A DNA stretch of 64,000 bases from Methanobacteriota archaeon (GTDB lineage: Archaea; Thermoplasmatota; E2; DHVEG-1), in NCBI GenBank assembly GCA_903877165.1, contig CAIRCU010000009.1, positions 57,708 to 121,707 of the forward strand, given 5' to 3'. Below are positions 32,446 through 43,400 of the stretch, one piece after another; position 1 is the stretch's first letter, and each line of letters opens with the position of its first letter. A program made the position numbers and the translations under genes. A model generated the notes under the pieces. That model searched no databases, was not told the origin of the DNA, and saw only the letters and a program-made list of their open reading frames with translations.

Positions 32446-33639
32446 ATGCAGCTTGGGATTGTGGGCAAACCAAACGTGGGGAAGTCAACGTTTTTTAATG
32501 CGGCGACGAAGGCGCACGCGGAGATCGCGAATTATCCGTTCACGACGATTGAGGCGAACCGCGGCGTGATGTTCATCCGCAAGCCGTGTCCCTGCCGGGA
32601 GATGCATCTGACGTGTAACCCGCATAACTCCCGATGTATCGACGGGATCCGGTTCGTGCCTATTGAGGCGCTGGACGTCGCGGGCCTGGTGCCGGATGCG
32701 CACAAAGGCCGGGGACTAGGGAACAAGTTCCTCGATGACCTGCGGCAGGCGCATGCGCTCATCCACATCGTGGATGCCTCCGGTGGCACGGATACGGAGG
32801 GAAACCCGACGGATATTGGCAGCCATGATCCCTGTGAGGACATCAAGTTCCTTGAGCGGGAGATCGATTACTGGTTGTTCGGCATCATCAAGAAGACGTG
32901 GGAGTTGAACTCGCGGAAAACCGAGCTGGAGGACAAGAAGATCGAGAAGATGCTCTCCGAGCAGCTCACCGGGCTGGGCATCAAGGAGGATCATATCACC
33001 GCCGCGATCCGCAAGCTGAACCTGGATCGGGATCGGCCTGCGTTGTGGAAGGATGATGACCTCCTGCGGTTCACGAGTTTCTTGCGCGGGTACAGCAAGC
33101 CGATGATCATCGCGCTGAACAAGAGCGACAAAGCCCCGGAGGCGCTGATGCAGAAGCTGCTGGCGCTGCCTGGCTATCATATGATTCCGACGAGCGCGGA
33201 AAGCGAGCTTGCCTTGGAGAACGCGCTGGACCATGGCGTCATCGAGTACGTCCCCGGCGCGAAGAGTTTCACCATTAAGCATCCTGAGACGTTGTCGGAG
33301 AAACAGAGGAAGGCGCTGGAGTACATCCAGACGCATGTCCTGGACAAGTACGGGTCGACGGGCGTGCACCGCTGCATCGACGAGGCGGTGCGGATGCTGG
33401 AACTTATCGTGGTGTACCCGGTCTCCGACGAGCATCACCTCACGGACAAGGAGGGCCGGGTGCTGCCGGATGCGTTCCTCGTGCCGAAGGGGACCACGGC
33501 CAAAGAGCTTGCGTACCGGGTGCATACGGACTTGGGGGATCATTTCATCCGGGCGATCGACGCACGGGCACATCGGGTCGTCGGCGCGGACCATCAGGTG
33601 AAAGACGGGGACATCATCAGCATCATCGCCGACGTCTAA
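32446..33639 (+). CDS. YchF/Obg-related GTPase with TGS domain
   Basis: LGIVGKPNVGKSTFFNAATKAHAEIANYPFTTIEANRGV; NKSDKAP; C-terminal TGS (DAFLVPKGTTAKELAYRVHTDLGDHFIRAIDAR). Confidence 0.93.
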   Translation: MQLGIVGKPNVGKSTFFNAATKAHAEIANYPFTTIEANRGVMFIRKPCPCREMHLTCNPHNSRCIDGIRFVPIEALDVAGLVPDAHKGRGLGNKFLDDLRQAHALIHIVDASGGTDTEGNPTDIGSHDPCEDIKFLEREIDYWLFGIIKKTWELNSRKTELEDKKIEKMLSEQLTGLGIKEDHITAAIRKLNLDRDRPALWKDDDLLRFTSFLRGYSKPMIIALNKSDKAPEALMQKLLALPGYHMIPTSAESELALENALDHGVIEYVPGAKSFTIKHPETLSEKQRKALEYIQTHVLDKYGSTGVHRCIDEAVRMLELIVVYPVSDEHHLTDKEGRVLPDAFLVPKGTTAKELAYRVHTDLGDHFIRAIDARAHRVVGADHQVKDGDIISIIADV

Positions 33640-33660
33640 AACAAGGGGGGCGGGGTGGGC

Positions 33661-33692
33661 AGTTGCACATCAGGCTGCCTTGTAGTTGCACA
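33661..33692. repeat. direct repeat AGTTGCACA (two copies, 23 bp apart) upstream of membrane protein gene
   Basis: 33661-33669 and 33684-33692. Confidence 0.6.
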
Positions 33693-33787
33693 CCCAGCTA
33701 CGAAACAAGCATTTAAACACCGCAATGGTTGCTACGTCTGGGATCACTCAAACACTCATCGTCTATTAACGCTAGGAGGAGAGACGC

Positions 33788-34246
33788 ATGATTGCGAAAA
33801 AGATTAGCACGAAGACGCTATCGAAAGATTTTAAGTCCACCAGGGCTCCGGTGCAGTTCCTCGCGCTCGCCAGCTCGTCAGGGAATCGACCCGAACCCAG
33901 GAAACAACCCGTCTGCCCGCCGCCTATAGTCTGCGCACTTGATGAGGCCGCTCCGAAACAACCCCGGCACCGATTACCGGTTTCGATCCGGCCGGTCGTC
34001 ACAGTCCGCTTCTCCTTCAAGTCGCTGCGCTGGATCATCCTTGTGCTGTTCCTCTACCTGGTCATTGGAACGGCGATGATGGTCGAAGACGGCACTGACG
34101 CGATGAGGACTATTGTCATCTACAGCGTCATGGGCTTCGCGACGTTCTTCATGGCCTACTTCGGCTGGATCGTCGCCCGAGACATCCTGGAACAGTTCAG
34201 CCGGCATCGGCAGGTCCAGGATGAAGCCACTCCTGAGGCACAATAA
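33788..34246 (+). CDS. membrane protein of unknown function
   Basis: 152 aa; long polar N-terminus and two TM helices; aggaggag SD upstream. Confidence 0.6.
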   Translation: MIAKKISTKTLSKDFKSTRAPVQFLALASSSGNRPEPRKQPVCPPPIVCALDEAAPKQPRHRLPVSIRPVVTVRFSFKSLRWIILVLFLYLVIGTAMMVEDGTDAMRTIVIYSVMGFATFFMAYFGWIVARDILEQFSRHRQVQDEATPEAQ

Positions 34247-34295
34247 GAACTTCTGCCTCACCCCTCATCTTTTTTAATATCTCTTTCCATAACCC

Positions 34296-35141
34296 TTGTG
34301 TGACTGTTCTGTGACGATCTTTGAGAACCATCTGCATCTGCGCCGGGACGGCAGGTTCCTTGAGGCGGCCAAAGAATTCACCGTGGCGGGAGGCACGCAT
34401 CTGGTGCTGACGCAGTATCCGATGCCCAGCCTTGTTCTCACGGAGAAAAGCTACCAACCCGTGTATGCCGAGACGCTGCGGATGGCGGAGGAGATCATGG
34501 CCTCGCTTCCGGTCACCGTGTTCGTGGTCGTCGGCCCGTACCCCGTCGACTACCTGACGTTCAGGGATGCGATAGGACGCGACCAGGCGATTGTTCTGAT
34601 GAAGAAAGGCATAGATGATGCTGCCCAACTCTGCGCGGACCACCGCTGCATCGCCATCGGCGAGATCGGCCGGCCGCACTTCCCGGTCGCACCTGACGTG
34701 ATCCGTGATTCGAACGAGATCTTGCAGTACGGAATGCAGTGCGCCGCTGAAATCGGCGTCCCTGTGGTACTACATACGGAGACGACGACATCTGCGAGCT
34801 GCAAGGAGTTCGTTGAGTTCGGCCGTGCGGTCGGTCTGCGTGCGGAGGCGATCGTGAAACATTTCGCTCCGCCGCTGATCACGGCTGAAGAGAACTTTGG
34901 GCTGATGCCCTCTGTGCTTTCAAGTAAGAAGAACATCGTGACGGCTCTCACCAAAGGCTCGCGGTTCCTCATGGAGACGGACTACATCGACGATCCAAAA
35001 CGACCCGGTGTGGTCCTTGGACCGGCGACCGTGCCTACGCTTACTGCAAGTCTGCTGCAGCGAGGCGTCATGACGGAGAAACAGGCTGAGACTATCCATA
35101 CGCAAAATCCCGAAAAAACCTATCATATCATACTTCAATAA
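34296..35141 (+). CDS. TatD-like/TIM-barrel predicted metal-dependent hydrolase (COG1099-like)
   Basis: ENHLHLRRDGRFLEAAKEF, AIGEIGRPHFPV, VVLHTETTT, METDYIDDPKRPG. Confidence 0.8.
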   Translation: MCDCSVTIFENHLHLRRDGRFLEAAKEFTVAGGTHLVLTQYPMPSLVLTEKSYQPVYAETLRMAEEIMASLPVTVFVVVGPYPVDYLTFRDAIGRDQAIVLMKKGIDDAAQLCADHRCIAIGEIGRPHFPVAPDVIRDSNEILQYGMQCAAEIGVPVVLHTETTTSASCKEFVEFGRAVGLRAEAIVKHFAPPLITAEENFGLMPSVLSSKKNIVTALTKGSRFLMETDYIDDPKRPGVVLGPATVPTLTASLLQRGVMTEKQAETIHTQNPEKTYHIILQ

Positions 35142-35161
35142 AAGGAGAAATCCTTCGAGTT

Positions 35162-37426
35162 CTAATGAGCGGGTATCGTAATGGAGAGGTATCGTTTCCC
35201 GGTGTCCGGCCCTTGGCAGGACCACCAGATATTACCGTTCTGGCTCGTATGTTTCCTCCCGGAGCCGTCAGCGGCCGTGACGGTGACGAAGTCGTAGCGT
35301 GGATTGGTGCTGAAGGGCATCAGCGTGAACGTCGACGAGGCGTTAGGAGCGAGCAATTCTTGGAATCGGTCGGGGAGTGCGGCCATCAGCACTCGTGCGA
35401 AAACCTCTGTGATCTTCGGGAATTTTTGGAACACCGTCGACTGCCACAGCCGCATCAACGCTGGCGACGTCCGTGTAATCGTGGTCGTCAGACTGATATT
35501 GAACACGCCATTGGAGTAATTCGTGATCTGGAAGCGCGCGTTTTGCCCCATCAGCAGCGGTTCATGGAAAAAGAGATTCACCATGCCGTAACGGTTGCCG
35601 TCGATGCGAGATGAGAAGGTCATGACTCCCTGGTCATCTGCAAGATTGCGTGGGTCAACGGAGAAGTTCACGAGCTTGTTTGTCGTCAGAGGACCCGAGG
35701 CGTTGTACCACAGATCGTTGAGGCGGATGTGGAAGTCCTCCGTAGTGTCGCTAGTCTGCGCCCGTTTCACGCTAAAGAGCGACACGTCATAGTCAGTGGA
35801 GTCCAGGAAGTCGAGGGTACCTTGCAGGAACCAGGCATTCTCATTGCCAGGGACAGTGTATTGACCGGAAATGGTCTCGTACTCCGCGCCAAACCGATGA
35901 GAAAGGACGAGGTTTTCGCTTCCCGCAAGCATGCTATATTGTGACCGTGTGCCCCAGTCGCAGCTACTGACGTTCACGACCAGCCTGCCGGCGCCGGAGG
36001 GGCATCGGGCGGTCATGGTGAAATTGTAGGTCTGGCCAGGGACCGCAGCCGCAATCGTCCCCATGGGGAATGCATGGTACGGCTGGCCGCTACGCCCGTC
36101 CTCCTGTAGCGAGGAATTATCGGGATATTTTTCGGGGAAGGTCAGTCGCGTCGGCCCATGGACCCGCATGCCTGGGTCCGTCCACTCGACGTTCCCGGAG
36201 CGGTCGTTGCCGAAGCCGAGGATGACATTGTTTGAGGAGCCGCTTGGCGACTGCATACGGGAGTCAAAGAAGAGCTCCATAGGGTCGGTGCCGACGAGCT
36301 GGAGCGTAACGTTGGGTGAGAGCATCTTGAGGTTCATGGACTGGGTCTCGTTGTCCTGGAGTAGGACGGGAACGGCGTACCAGCCTATGGCGTCAGGGTC
36401 AAAGGTCGTAGGAACCGTCCAGGTGTGGCTGTAGCCGGATGCCCAGTGACCGCCAAAGCCACGGTCTTCCCATGCTGCTGTGGTGATGCTCGTGGCGGTG
36501 ATGTTATAGATGACGATGCGGTCCACCGATGGTTGCAGGTTCCAGTTCATCTGGGAATAGGGTGAGGAGAACGCCATGGGGTGTCCAAAGTACTGTATGG
36601 GGTTGGTTTGCCCGGTGCTCTGGTTATTCAGGTACCAATCCAAGACGTGGTTATGACCGTGGATCCATAGCTTGATCTGCGGGTTTCTCTGGAAGAGGTC
36701 CGCCCACCAGCCCATGTCCTGTTTCCCGCGGTACGGGCTGTTGCTTTCGTCTTTGGTGGTGTCCACAATGGCTTGGTGGCAGCAGATGACCGTGGTCGTC
36801 TGCGGGAACTGGCTAGTCATGAAGTTGATCCATGCGTATTCGACGGGGTGCGTCCAAGTGACGATGCCGAGCTCAGGGACGAAGAGGAAGAGGATGCCGT
36901 CGTGCATCATGGCGTACATCGGGGTGGTGATGCAGAGTTCGTCGATGAGGGCTTTCGTGAGGTTGTGCGGATCGTCGGGGTTCAGCTGGTAGTCGTCGAC
37001 ATCGTGGTTGCCGATGATGCCGAAGAAGGGGATGTGGACGTGCGAGAGGAGGACGGCGGCGAGGTTGTTGGTGTATTGGTTGACGTACCAGGGGAGACCC
37101 GTGCCGCTGACCTGTGCGGTATTGTGGTTCACAATGTCTCCGAGGTGGATGGCGAAGTCCAGTTGGTTCGTGCCGTTGGTGAGGTCCTCTGCGAGGCTGT
37201 CGAGGTGATGCGCCATCCGGTAGAGCGGGTCTTGGTACCCTGCTCCGATATGGGTGTCGGCGAATGCCGCGAAACTCAACTGAGTAGTACGGTGTGTGCC
37301 GTCATCACTCGTGCCGTACGTGATGGATCCTTGTGGTCTTGCCATGGATGCAGGTATGGTGGGCAGACACAGCACGCACGCAAGAAGCACGGTACAGAAA
37401 GTCTGATAGAGGAGTTTCCTTTCCAT
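35162..37426 (-). CDS. exported calcineurin-like metallophosphoesterase
   Basis: Signal peptide; FAAFADTHIGAGYQ, HLGDIVNH, GIIGNHDVDD, CCHQAI, IHGHNHV metallophosphatase motifs. Confidence 0.92.
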   Translation of the reverse strand: MERKLLYQTFCTVLLACVLCLPTIPASMARPQGSITYGTSDDGTHRTTQLSFAAFADTHIGAGYQDPLYRMAHHLDSLAEDLTNGTNQLDFAIHLGDIVNHNTAQVSGTGLPWYVNQYTNNLAAVLLSHVHIPFFGIIGNHDVDDYQLNPDDPHNLTKALIDELCITTPMYAMMHDGILFLFVPELGIVTWTHPVEYAWINFMTSQFPQTTTVICCHQAIVDTTKDESNSPYRGKQDMGWWADLFQRNPQIKLWIHGHNHVLDWYLNNQSTGQTNPIQYFGHPMAFSSPYSQMNWNLQPSVDRIVIYNITATSITTAAWEDRGFGGHWASGYSHTWTVPTTFDPDAIGWYAVPVLLQDNETQSMNLKMLSPNVTLQLVGTDPMELFFDSRMQSPSGSSNNVILGFGNDRSGNVEWTDPGMRVHGPTRLTFPEKYPDNSSLQEDGRSGQPYHAFPMGTIAAAVPGQTYNFTMTARCPSGAGRLVVNVSSCDWGTRSQYSMLAGSENLVLSHRFGAEYETISGQYTVPGNENAWFLQGTLDFLDSTDYDVSLFSVKRAQTSDTTEDFHIRLNDLWYNASGPLTTNKLVNFSVDPRNLADDQGVMTFSSRIDGNRYGMVNLFFHEPLLMGQNARFQITNYSNGVFNISLTTTITRTSPALMRLWQSTVFQKFPKITEVFARVLMAALPDRFQELLAPNASSTFTLMPFSTNPRYDFVTVTAADGSGRKHTSQNGNIWWSCQGPDTGKRYLSITIPAH

Positions 37427-37613
37427 GGGAGAAAAGCCCCATTGATATTAGTACAGTCTTTCTATTTAATGGTATGTCGCTGATTCCTCCGGAAGGAGGG
37501 GTCACATCGTTGCTGGTGTGCGGAACTACTGCGGAGGGTGGATCTACTGTCTCATTCCTCTTCTGCCGGCTTACCATAAAGCTAATTAGAAAAAAGAAGG
37601 GTATACGGTTCAT

Positions 37614-38168
37614 ATGCCAATGATTCGAACCTTCATCGCGGTGGACATCACGCAAACCCCGGCGATGGCCTCGCTAGCAGAAGCAATCAAGGGCACGGGG
37701 GCCGATGTCAAGCTCGTGGAGCCGAAGAACATCCACATCACACTGAAGTTCCTTGGTGATACCGATGAGCAGATGCTGCCGGACCTTGAACACATCATCC
37801 GACAGGCCGTCTCCGGGGTCCGTCCCTTCCCCGTTTCATTGCAGGGCACCGGGGTGTTTCCCAACCGCGACTACCTCAAGGTCCTGTGGGTAGGGATACA
37901 TACTGGTGAGCAGATGGAGACCATCGGAAGCAGGATTGAGGAAGGCTGCGCGGCTCTTGGGTTCATGAAGGAGCGGCGTGCGTTCTCCCCGCATCTCACG
38001 GTCGGACGGGTGAAGACTGCGCGCAACAAGCCTCAGCTGCTCGCCGTGGTCGACCAGTTCAAGGACACCGAATTCGCCTCAGAGGAGGTCCGTGCGGTGG
38101 TGCTGAAGCGCAGCGTGCTGGCTCCTGCGGGGCCGACGTACACGACCCTGATCTCGGTGCCGTTGTGA
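37614..38168 (+). CDS. thpR: RNA 2',3'-cyclic phosphodiesterase (2H family)
   Basis: IRTFIAVDI, NIHITLKFLGDT and FSPHLTVGRVK (two HxT/S motifs). Confidence 0.93.
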   Translation: MPMIRTFIAVDITQTPAMASLAEAIKGTGADVKLVEPKNIHITLKFLGDTDEQMLPDLEHIIRQAVSGVRPFPVSLQGTGVFPNRDYLKVLWVGIHTGEQMETIGSRIEEGCAALGFMKERRAFSPHLTVGRVKTARNKPQLLAVVDQFKDTEFASEEVRAVVLKRSVLAPAGPTYTTLISVPL

Positions 38169-38175
38169 GGAAGAC

Positions 38176-38979
38176 ATGGTGAGCGTCGAACCCTGGGTGG
38201 TGGAGCTAGGGCTTCTCAATGTCATCTTGTTTATTTTCTGCCTCGTCGTTATTTTCCCGCGAGGGTGGCTGTCGCGGTTCCGCTCGAACACCAGGTACAT
38301 CGTGGTCGGGCAGCTTCCGATGATAGGATTGATCGTGGCGGTGGTCGCGCTCCAGCTGTTCGAGGTGCGGGTGCTGGATCCGCTAGCGACATCGCTGGTC
38401 GGCATGGATTTCACGCCGCTGTTCGTGTCGCTTGAGGACGGCGTGGGTCGGTGGTTCATCCAGAACTGGAATCCTACCCTGCTCACTATATTCGTATACA
38501 TATATATAGGTATATATCCTTTCTTGCTGTGGTTCACCCCGCTGTATTTCGTACTGACCAATCAGCGGCGCGCGATGACGATGTTCGCGGTCGGCTTGCT
38601 GCTCATCTATGTCGTCGCCCTGCCATTCTACCTCTTCTTCCCCGTCACCAACGTATACACCTACTTCCATGAGCCCTCCGCGCTCAACACCGTGATCCCT
38701 TCGGTGGAGCGGTTCTTCTATACGACTACGACGTCGAACAACTGCTTCCCCTCCCTGCACGTCGCCATGGCGCTCCTCATCGCTTTCAGCGTCAGCCTCA
38801 CCAGGAACCGCCGCTTCCGGATCTTCACCGCGGCCTTGGCCGTCGGCGTCATCATCTCCGTCATCTATTTAGGCATCCACTGGATAACCGACGTCATCGG
38901 AGGCGCAATCCTTTCCGTCTCCGTCTTCTTGCTCCTACGGCATGCCACCCGAGGCCCCCATGACACTACAGAATCTTGA
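38176..38979 (+). CDS. PAP2-family phosphatase / inositolphosphotransferase-like membrane protein
   Basis: NNCFPSLHVAMAL and YLGIHWITDVIGG PAP2 motifs; polytopic. Confidence 0.87.
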   Translation: MVSVEPWVVELGLLNVILFIFCLVVIFPRGWLSRFRSNTRYIVVGQLPMIGLIVAVVALQLFEVRVLDPLATSLVGMDFTPLFVSLEDGVGRWFIQNWNPTLLTIFVYIYIGIYPFLLWFTPLYFVLTNQRRAMTMFAVGLLLIYVVALPFYLFFPVTNVYTYFHEPSALNTVIPSVERFFYTTTTSNNCFPSLHVAMALLIAFSVSLTRNRRFRIFTAALAVGVIISVIYLGIHWITDVIGGAILSVSVFLLLRHATRGPHDTTES

Positions 38980-40318
38980 AACCGACATCCTTCGTAGAAT
39001 CACGCCTTCTGCCACGGAGAGGCAGGCCGTCGCCCAGACCATCCGCGACCTCACCGCCGACGTCCAACAGCAGATCATGAAGACCGGGCTAGCCATCACC
39101 CCCACCCTCGTCGGCTCTACCGCCAAGGACACCTTCCTGCGCACCTCCCTTGACATCGACCTCTTCCTCCTCTTCCCTCCTTCTACGCCACGGGAAACGC
39201 TTGCGTCAGTCGGCCTGTCCATCGGTCGCGCCATCCTCCATGACCAGGAGGAGTGCTTCGCCGAACACCCGTACCTCCGAGGCACCTACCACGGCTACAA
39301 GACCGAGATCGTCCCCGCGTACCACATCACCAGCGCTGCGCAGAAGCTCTCCGCGGTCGACCGCACACCCCTACACACCGCGTACATCACCACGCATCTG
39401 CACGAGGATCAGAAACCAGAGGTCCGGCTCTTCAAACAGTTCCTCAAAGGTGTCGGCTGCTACGGCGCCGAAGCCGAGATCGAAGGATTCAGCGGGTACC
39501 TCTGCGAAATCCTCATCCTCTACTACCACACGTTCCACGAACTCGTACTGAGCACCGCGGACTGGACCCCGGGCGTCGTCCTCACCCTCACTCCCCAGAC
39601 ACCGCCACCCTCCTTCCCTGGTAACCCCGTCGTCTTCATTGACCCTGTCGACGCCTCACGCAACGTCGCCAGCGCCCTCGCCCCTGACACGTTCCAGCGC
39701 TTCGTCCAGGCCTGCCGCGCCTACCTCGAAAAACCCAAGCCCACCTTCTTCTTCCCCAACCCGATCCAACCCTGGCCTCTTGAGAAAATCACCAAGGCGC
39801 TACGTGACCGCGACCTGGTCGGCGTACAAATCACGAGACCTCGCATCATCCCGGAAAACCTGTACCCGCAGGTCCGCAAGACACTGCGCGCGATCCGCGA
39901 ACTGTGCGACACCTACGGCTTTACCCTCGCCGAGGCGGACTTCTTGGTCCTCGACGACCACCTTGTCTTCATCCTGCAACCCAAGACCACGGCCCTGCCT
40001 GCGACCGAGACCCACGAAGGCCCACCCGCGTCTCTAACACAGCACGTCGATGAATTTATCGCTAAATGGAAGACGAACCCGCGGACCGTCACCCCACCGT
40101 ACCTAAAGAACGGCCGCTGGTACGTCGAGATCACCCGGGAGTACCACACTCTCCCCGACCTCCTCCGGGCATGCATCCCCGCACTCAGCCTGGGCAAAGA
40201 CATCGCAGAATCCGTAAACACGGGCTTCAGCGTGCTACAGAAACCGGACCTCCTCACCCCACGACTCCAAACCTTCTGGACACAAACATTGGAGAAAAAA
40301 ATGCTGTGGGACTGGTAA
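38960..40318 (+). CDS. cca: archaeal CCA-adding enzyme (class I)
   Basis: GSTAKDTFLRTSLDIDLFLLFPP nucleotidyltransferase motif; EGFSGYLCEILILYY; DPVDASRNVASAL. Confidence 0.95.
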   Translation: MTLQNLETDILRRITPSATERQAVAQTIRDLTADVQQQIMKTGLAITPTLVGSTAKDTFLRTSLDIDLFLLFPPSTPRETLASVGLSIGRAILHDQEECFAEHPYLRGTYHGYKTEIVPAYHITSAAQKLSAVDRTPLHTAYITTHLHEDQKPEVRLFKQFLKGVGCYGAEAEIEGFSGYLCEILILYYHTFHELVLSTADWTPGVVLTLTPQTPPPSFPGNPVVFIDPVDASRNVASALAPDTFQRFVQACRAYLEKPKPTFFFPNPIQPWPLEKITKALRDRDLVGVQITRPRIIPENLYPQVRKTLRAIRELCDTYGFTLAEADFLVLDDHLVFILQPKTTALPATETHEGPPASLTQHVDEFIAKWKTNPRTVTPPYLKNGRWYVEITREYHTLPDLLRACIPALSLGKDIAESVNTGFSVLQKPDLLTPRLQTFWTQTLEKKMLWDW

Positions 40319-40370
40319 CCCGAGAAAAAAGGCAGCTTCACATAGATATATTTTTATGACTCAAGCGGAT

Positions 40371-40390
40371 ATGCGTACCCACGTACGTAT
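40371..40390. repeat. inverted repeat ATGCGTAC-CCAC-GTACGTAT upstream of surface protein gene
   Basis: 8-bp arms, one non-complementary position, 4-nt spacer; ends 13 nt before the ATG at 40404. Confidence 0.55.
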
Positions 40391-40403
40391 GCACCAGGAT
40401 GGG

Positions 40404-43400
40404 ATGACGAAAAAATTCCGTGTAGCGGTCCTCAGTCTCATTCTGTGTACACCATGTACCGTCCTTCTCCTCACCACGCCGCTGCGCGCCGCTCCCATCA
40501 CCCTGTACGTCGGCAGAGGAGAAGTCTACACCACCATCCAAGCCGCCCTCGACAACGCCTCGGACGGCTACCGCATCTTCGTCTACAACGGCACGTACCA
40601 CGAGCATCTCACCATCAATAAACGCATCGACCTCTTCGGCGAAGACCGCAGCATCACCATCATCAACGGCAGTAACCTTGGCACCGTTGTCGCCATTACA
40701 TCCACAAACGTCAACCTCAGCCACTTCACCATCACCCACGGCGGCACCAACAGCACCGACAGCCTCGTCGACATCCAAGCTAGCCACTGCATCATCACCG
40801 ATAACAGCCTGCAGTACGGGTACACCGGTGCGTACCTCAACCACTCCGGCACCCACCTCATCTACGACAACACCATCGCCCACCTCCAAGGAGACGGCAT
40901 CAGACTCAACGACTCCAACAGCAACCAGAACATCAGCTACAACACCATCACCCTCTGCCGCAACGGCATCCTCAGCTACTACTCCGACGCCAACCGCTAC
41001 TACCACAATACTCTCACCGCCAACACCCACAACGGCCTCTTCCTCAACGACAGCCTCACCTACAACACCATCCGCTACAACAACTGCTCCACCAATAACC
41101 ACAGCGGCATCTATCTCAACGACTTCACCAACTACACCACCATCCTCGACAACACCATGAGCACCAACCACGACACCGGCCTTGCATTGGAGAACTGCAG
41201 CCAGGCTACCATCGCCACCAACATCATCACCAAGAACGCCAACTACGGCGCCAAGATCATCGGCTCCCACAACACCCTAGAGCAGAACACCATAGCGCAG
41301 AACGGCAAAGACGGCATCTACCTCAGCGCCGACGACAACAACACCATCCAAAACAACACTATCACCGCCAACCACAATGCAGGCCTGCGCCTCTACAACT
41401 CCACCGCGGACTGGATCACCGCCAACATTATCGCGGACAACGTTCAGTTCGGCGCGTACCTCGACTTCTTCACCATCCAGAACCTCGTCTACAACAACGC
41501 CTTCCACGGCAACACCATCAACGCCCAGGATAAAAGCCTCGGCCAGAACCGCTGGAACATCACCACCATAGCAGGCACCAACATCATTGGCGGCGGCAAT
41601 ATCTCAGGCAACTACTACGACACCTACGACCAGACAAGCGAAGGCGCCACCGACGCCAATGGCGACGGCATCGCAGACAACCCGTACACCATCTACGCGG
41701 ACAACAAAGACCACGGCTGCCTCCTCGACACCATCCCGCCCACCATTGGCACCATCCAACTTTCCCCCACCACCCAGACCCTCGGCGGCTACACCGCCAT
41801 CACCGTCCAAGTCACGGACAACACCCAAGTCAATGCCGTCGTCCTCAACGTCAAAGGTCCTAGCCTCAAATACACCATCCCCATCACCCACAACAAGACC
41901 GGGACCACCTACACCTGCAACCGCCAGTACCTCACCGTCGGCAACTACACCTGCAACATCACGGCCACCGACCCCAGAAACACCAGGACCACTGCCAACC
42001 GGACCTTCTCCATCGCCCCGGGCACACCACCCACCCTCAAAGACACCTCCCCAAAAAACGCAAGCCCAAGCACCTTCTTCACCTTCACCACGAACGTCAC
42101 CTCCACCAGCGCAAGCGCAACCGACCTCCTCGTCAACGTAGTCTGGATCCACGCCAGCCGCCAAGGCAACCTCTCCCTCTCCCACGCCACCGGCAACACC
42201 TTCACCGGATCCATCCTCCTGGACCACAGCACCCACAACCTTACCTACCACTTCTACGCCCGCGATAAATGGGGAAACGCACTCCTCACCACGACCACGA
42301 CCGTCCGCGTCATCGACAAACAAAAACCCAGGATCATCGTCACGCGCTACGGGCAGTCATACGCCGAGCTCCCAGGAAGCTACACCTTCAAAGCCGTCAT
42401 TACCGACGACTCAACGCTCCACAACGCCACCATCGAATACTGGTCCCTCGACCAATCACACCGCAAGGTGCTCATGGATCCCAATGGCACCAACACCTAC
42501 GAAAAAATCATCACCCCACAAGAGACAACCGACCGCATCTACTGCATCATCAACGCCACGGACGAATCTGGAAATTACAACAACACCAAAGCACCGACCG
42601 CGAAACCAGGCGGCCCCTACCGCGCCCTTACGAACGAAGAACTCATCTTCAACGCCTCAACCAGTTTCGACCTCGACGGTAACATCACCACCTACCACTG
42701 GTCGTTCGGCGATGGCACCATCGGCACCGGAGCAGTCGCCCAGCATACCTACGACGCGGAAGGCACCTACACTCTCACGCTCACCGTCACGGACAACGAA
42801 GGAAGGAACGGCACCAACACCACCACCGTCGTCGTCGGATCCTTCTCCGTCCATTACATCCCCCTTCAACGACTCGCTGCCCTCAACACACAATACCACC
42901 TCGACCTCACCGCCCTGTTCTACTGCTACGACATCAACGGAGACGGCCAGATAGACTCCTTCTTCGACCCAAACAGCGTCCTCGTTGCAGTCCACCCCAC
43001 GTCTGTTAACCTCTCCGGTGCCATATGCTTCCTCATCTCGACGGCGAACGACACCATCCCCGAATTCCTCTGGAATACAACCAACGACACCATCCTTTCC
43101 ATCACCTCTACATCGGGAACTATCCTTCATACGAATGTCGATGAGACTGCGCAGAAGGCTACTATCACGATACAGGTAGAGAAAACCGGCTGGGTCTACC
43201 TCGACACCACAGACGCCTACCCCATCGCGACCCTGACGGTATCAACAGGGACCCGGAACCTCTCCGCCTCACTAATCTGGCGGGAAAACGGCCGCATCAA
43301 TATCCTAGATGATCCATCCACGGAGTACAACCTCACCTTCACCGATATCTACCCACCTCTGCAGGTCACATTTTCACCAAATGACGGCGGCCTCATCAAT

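Noticed and set aside
38491-38520. Run of ATAT/TATA (gtatacatatatataggtatatatcc)
   Set aside because: Lies inside the PAP2 coding frame (FVYIYIGIYPF); coding explanation suffices.
40338-41270. 310-aa minus-strand Val/Gly/Asp-rich ORF
   Set aside because: Mirror frame of beta-helix repeats (repetitive AAC ACC ATC codons), not a real repeat protein.
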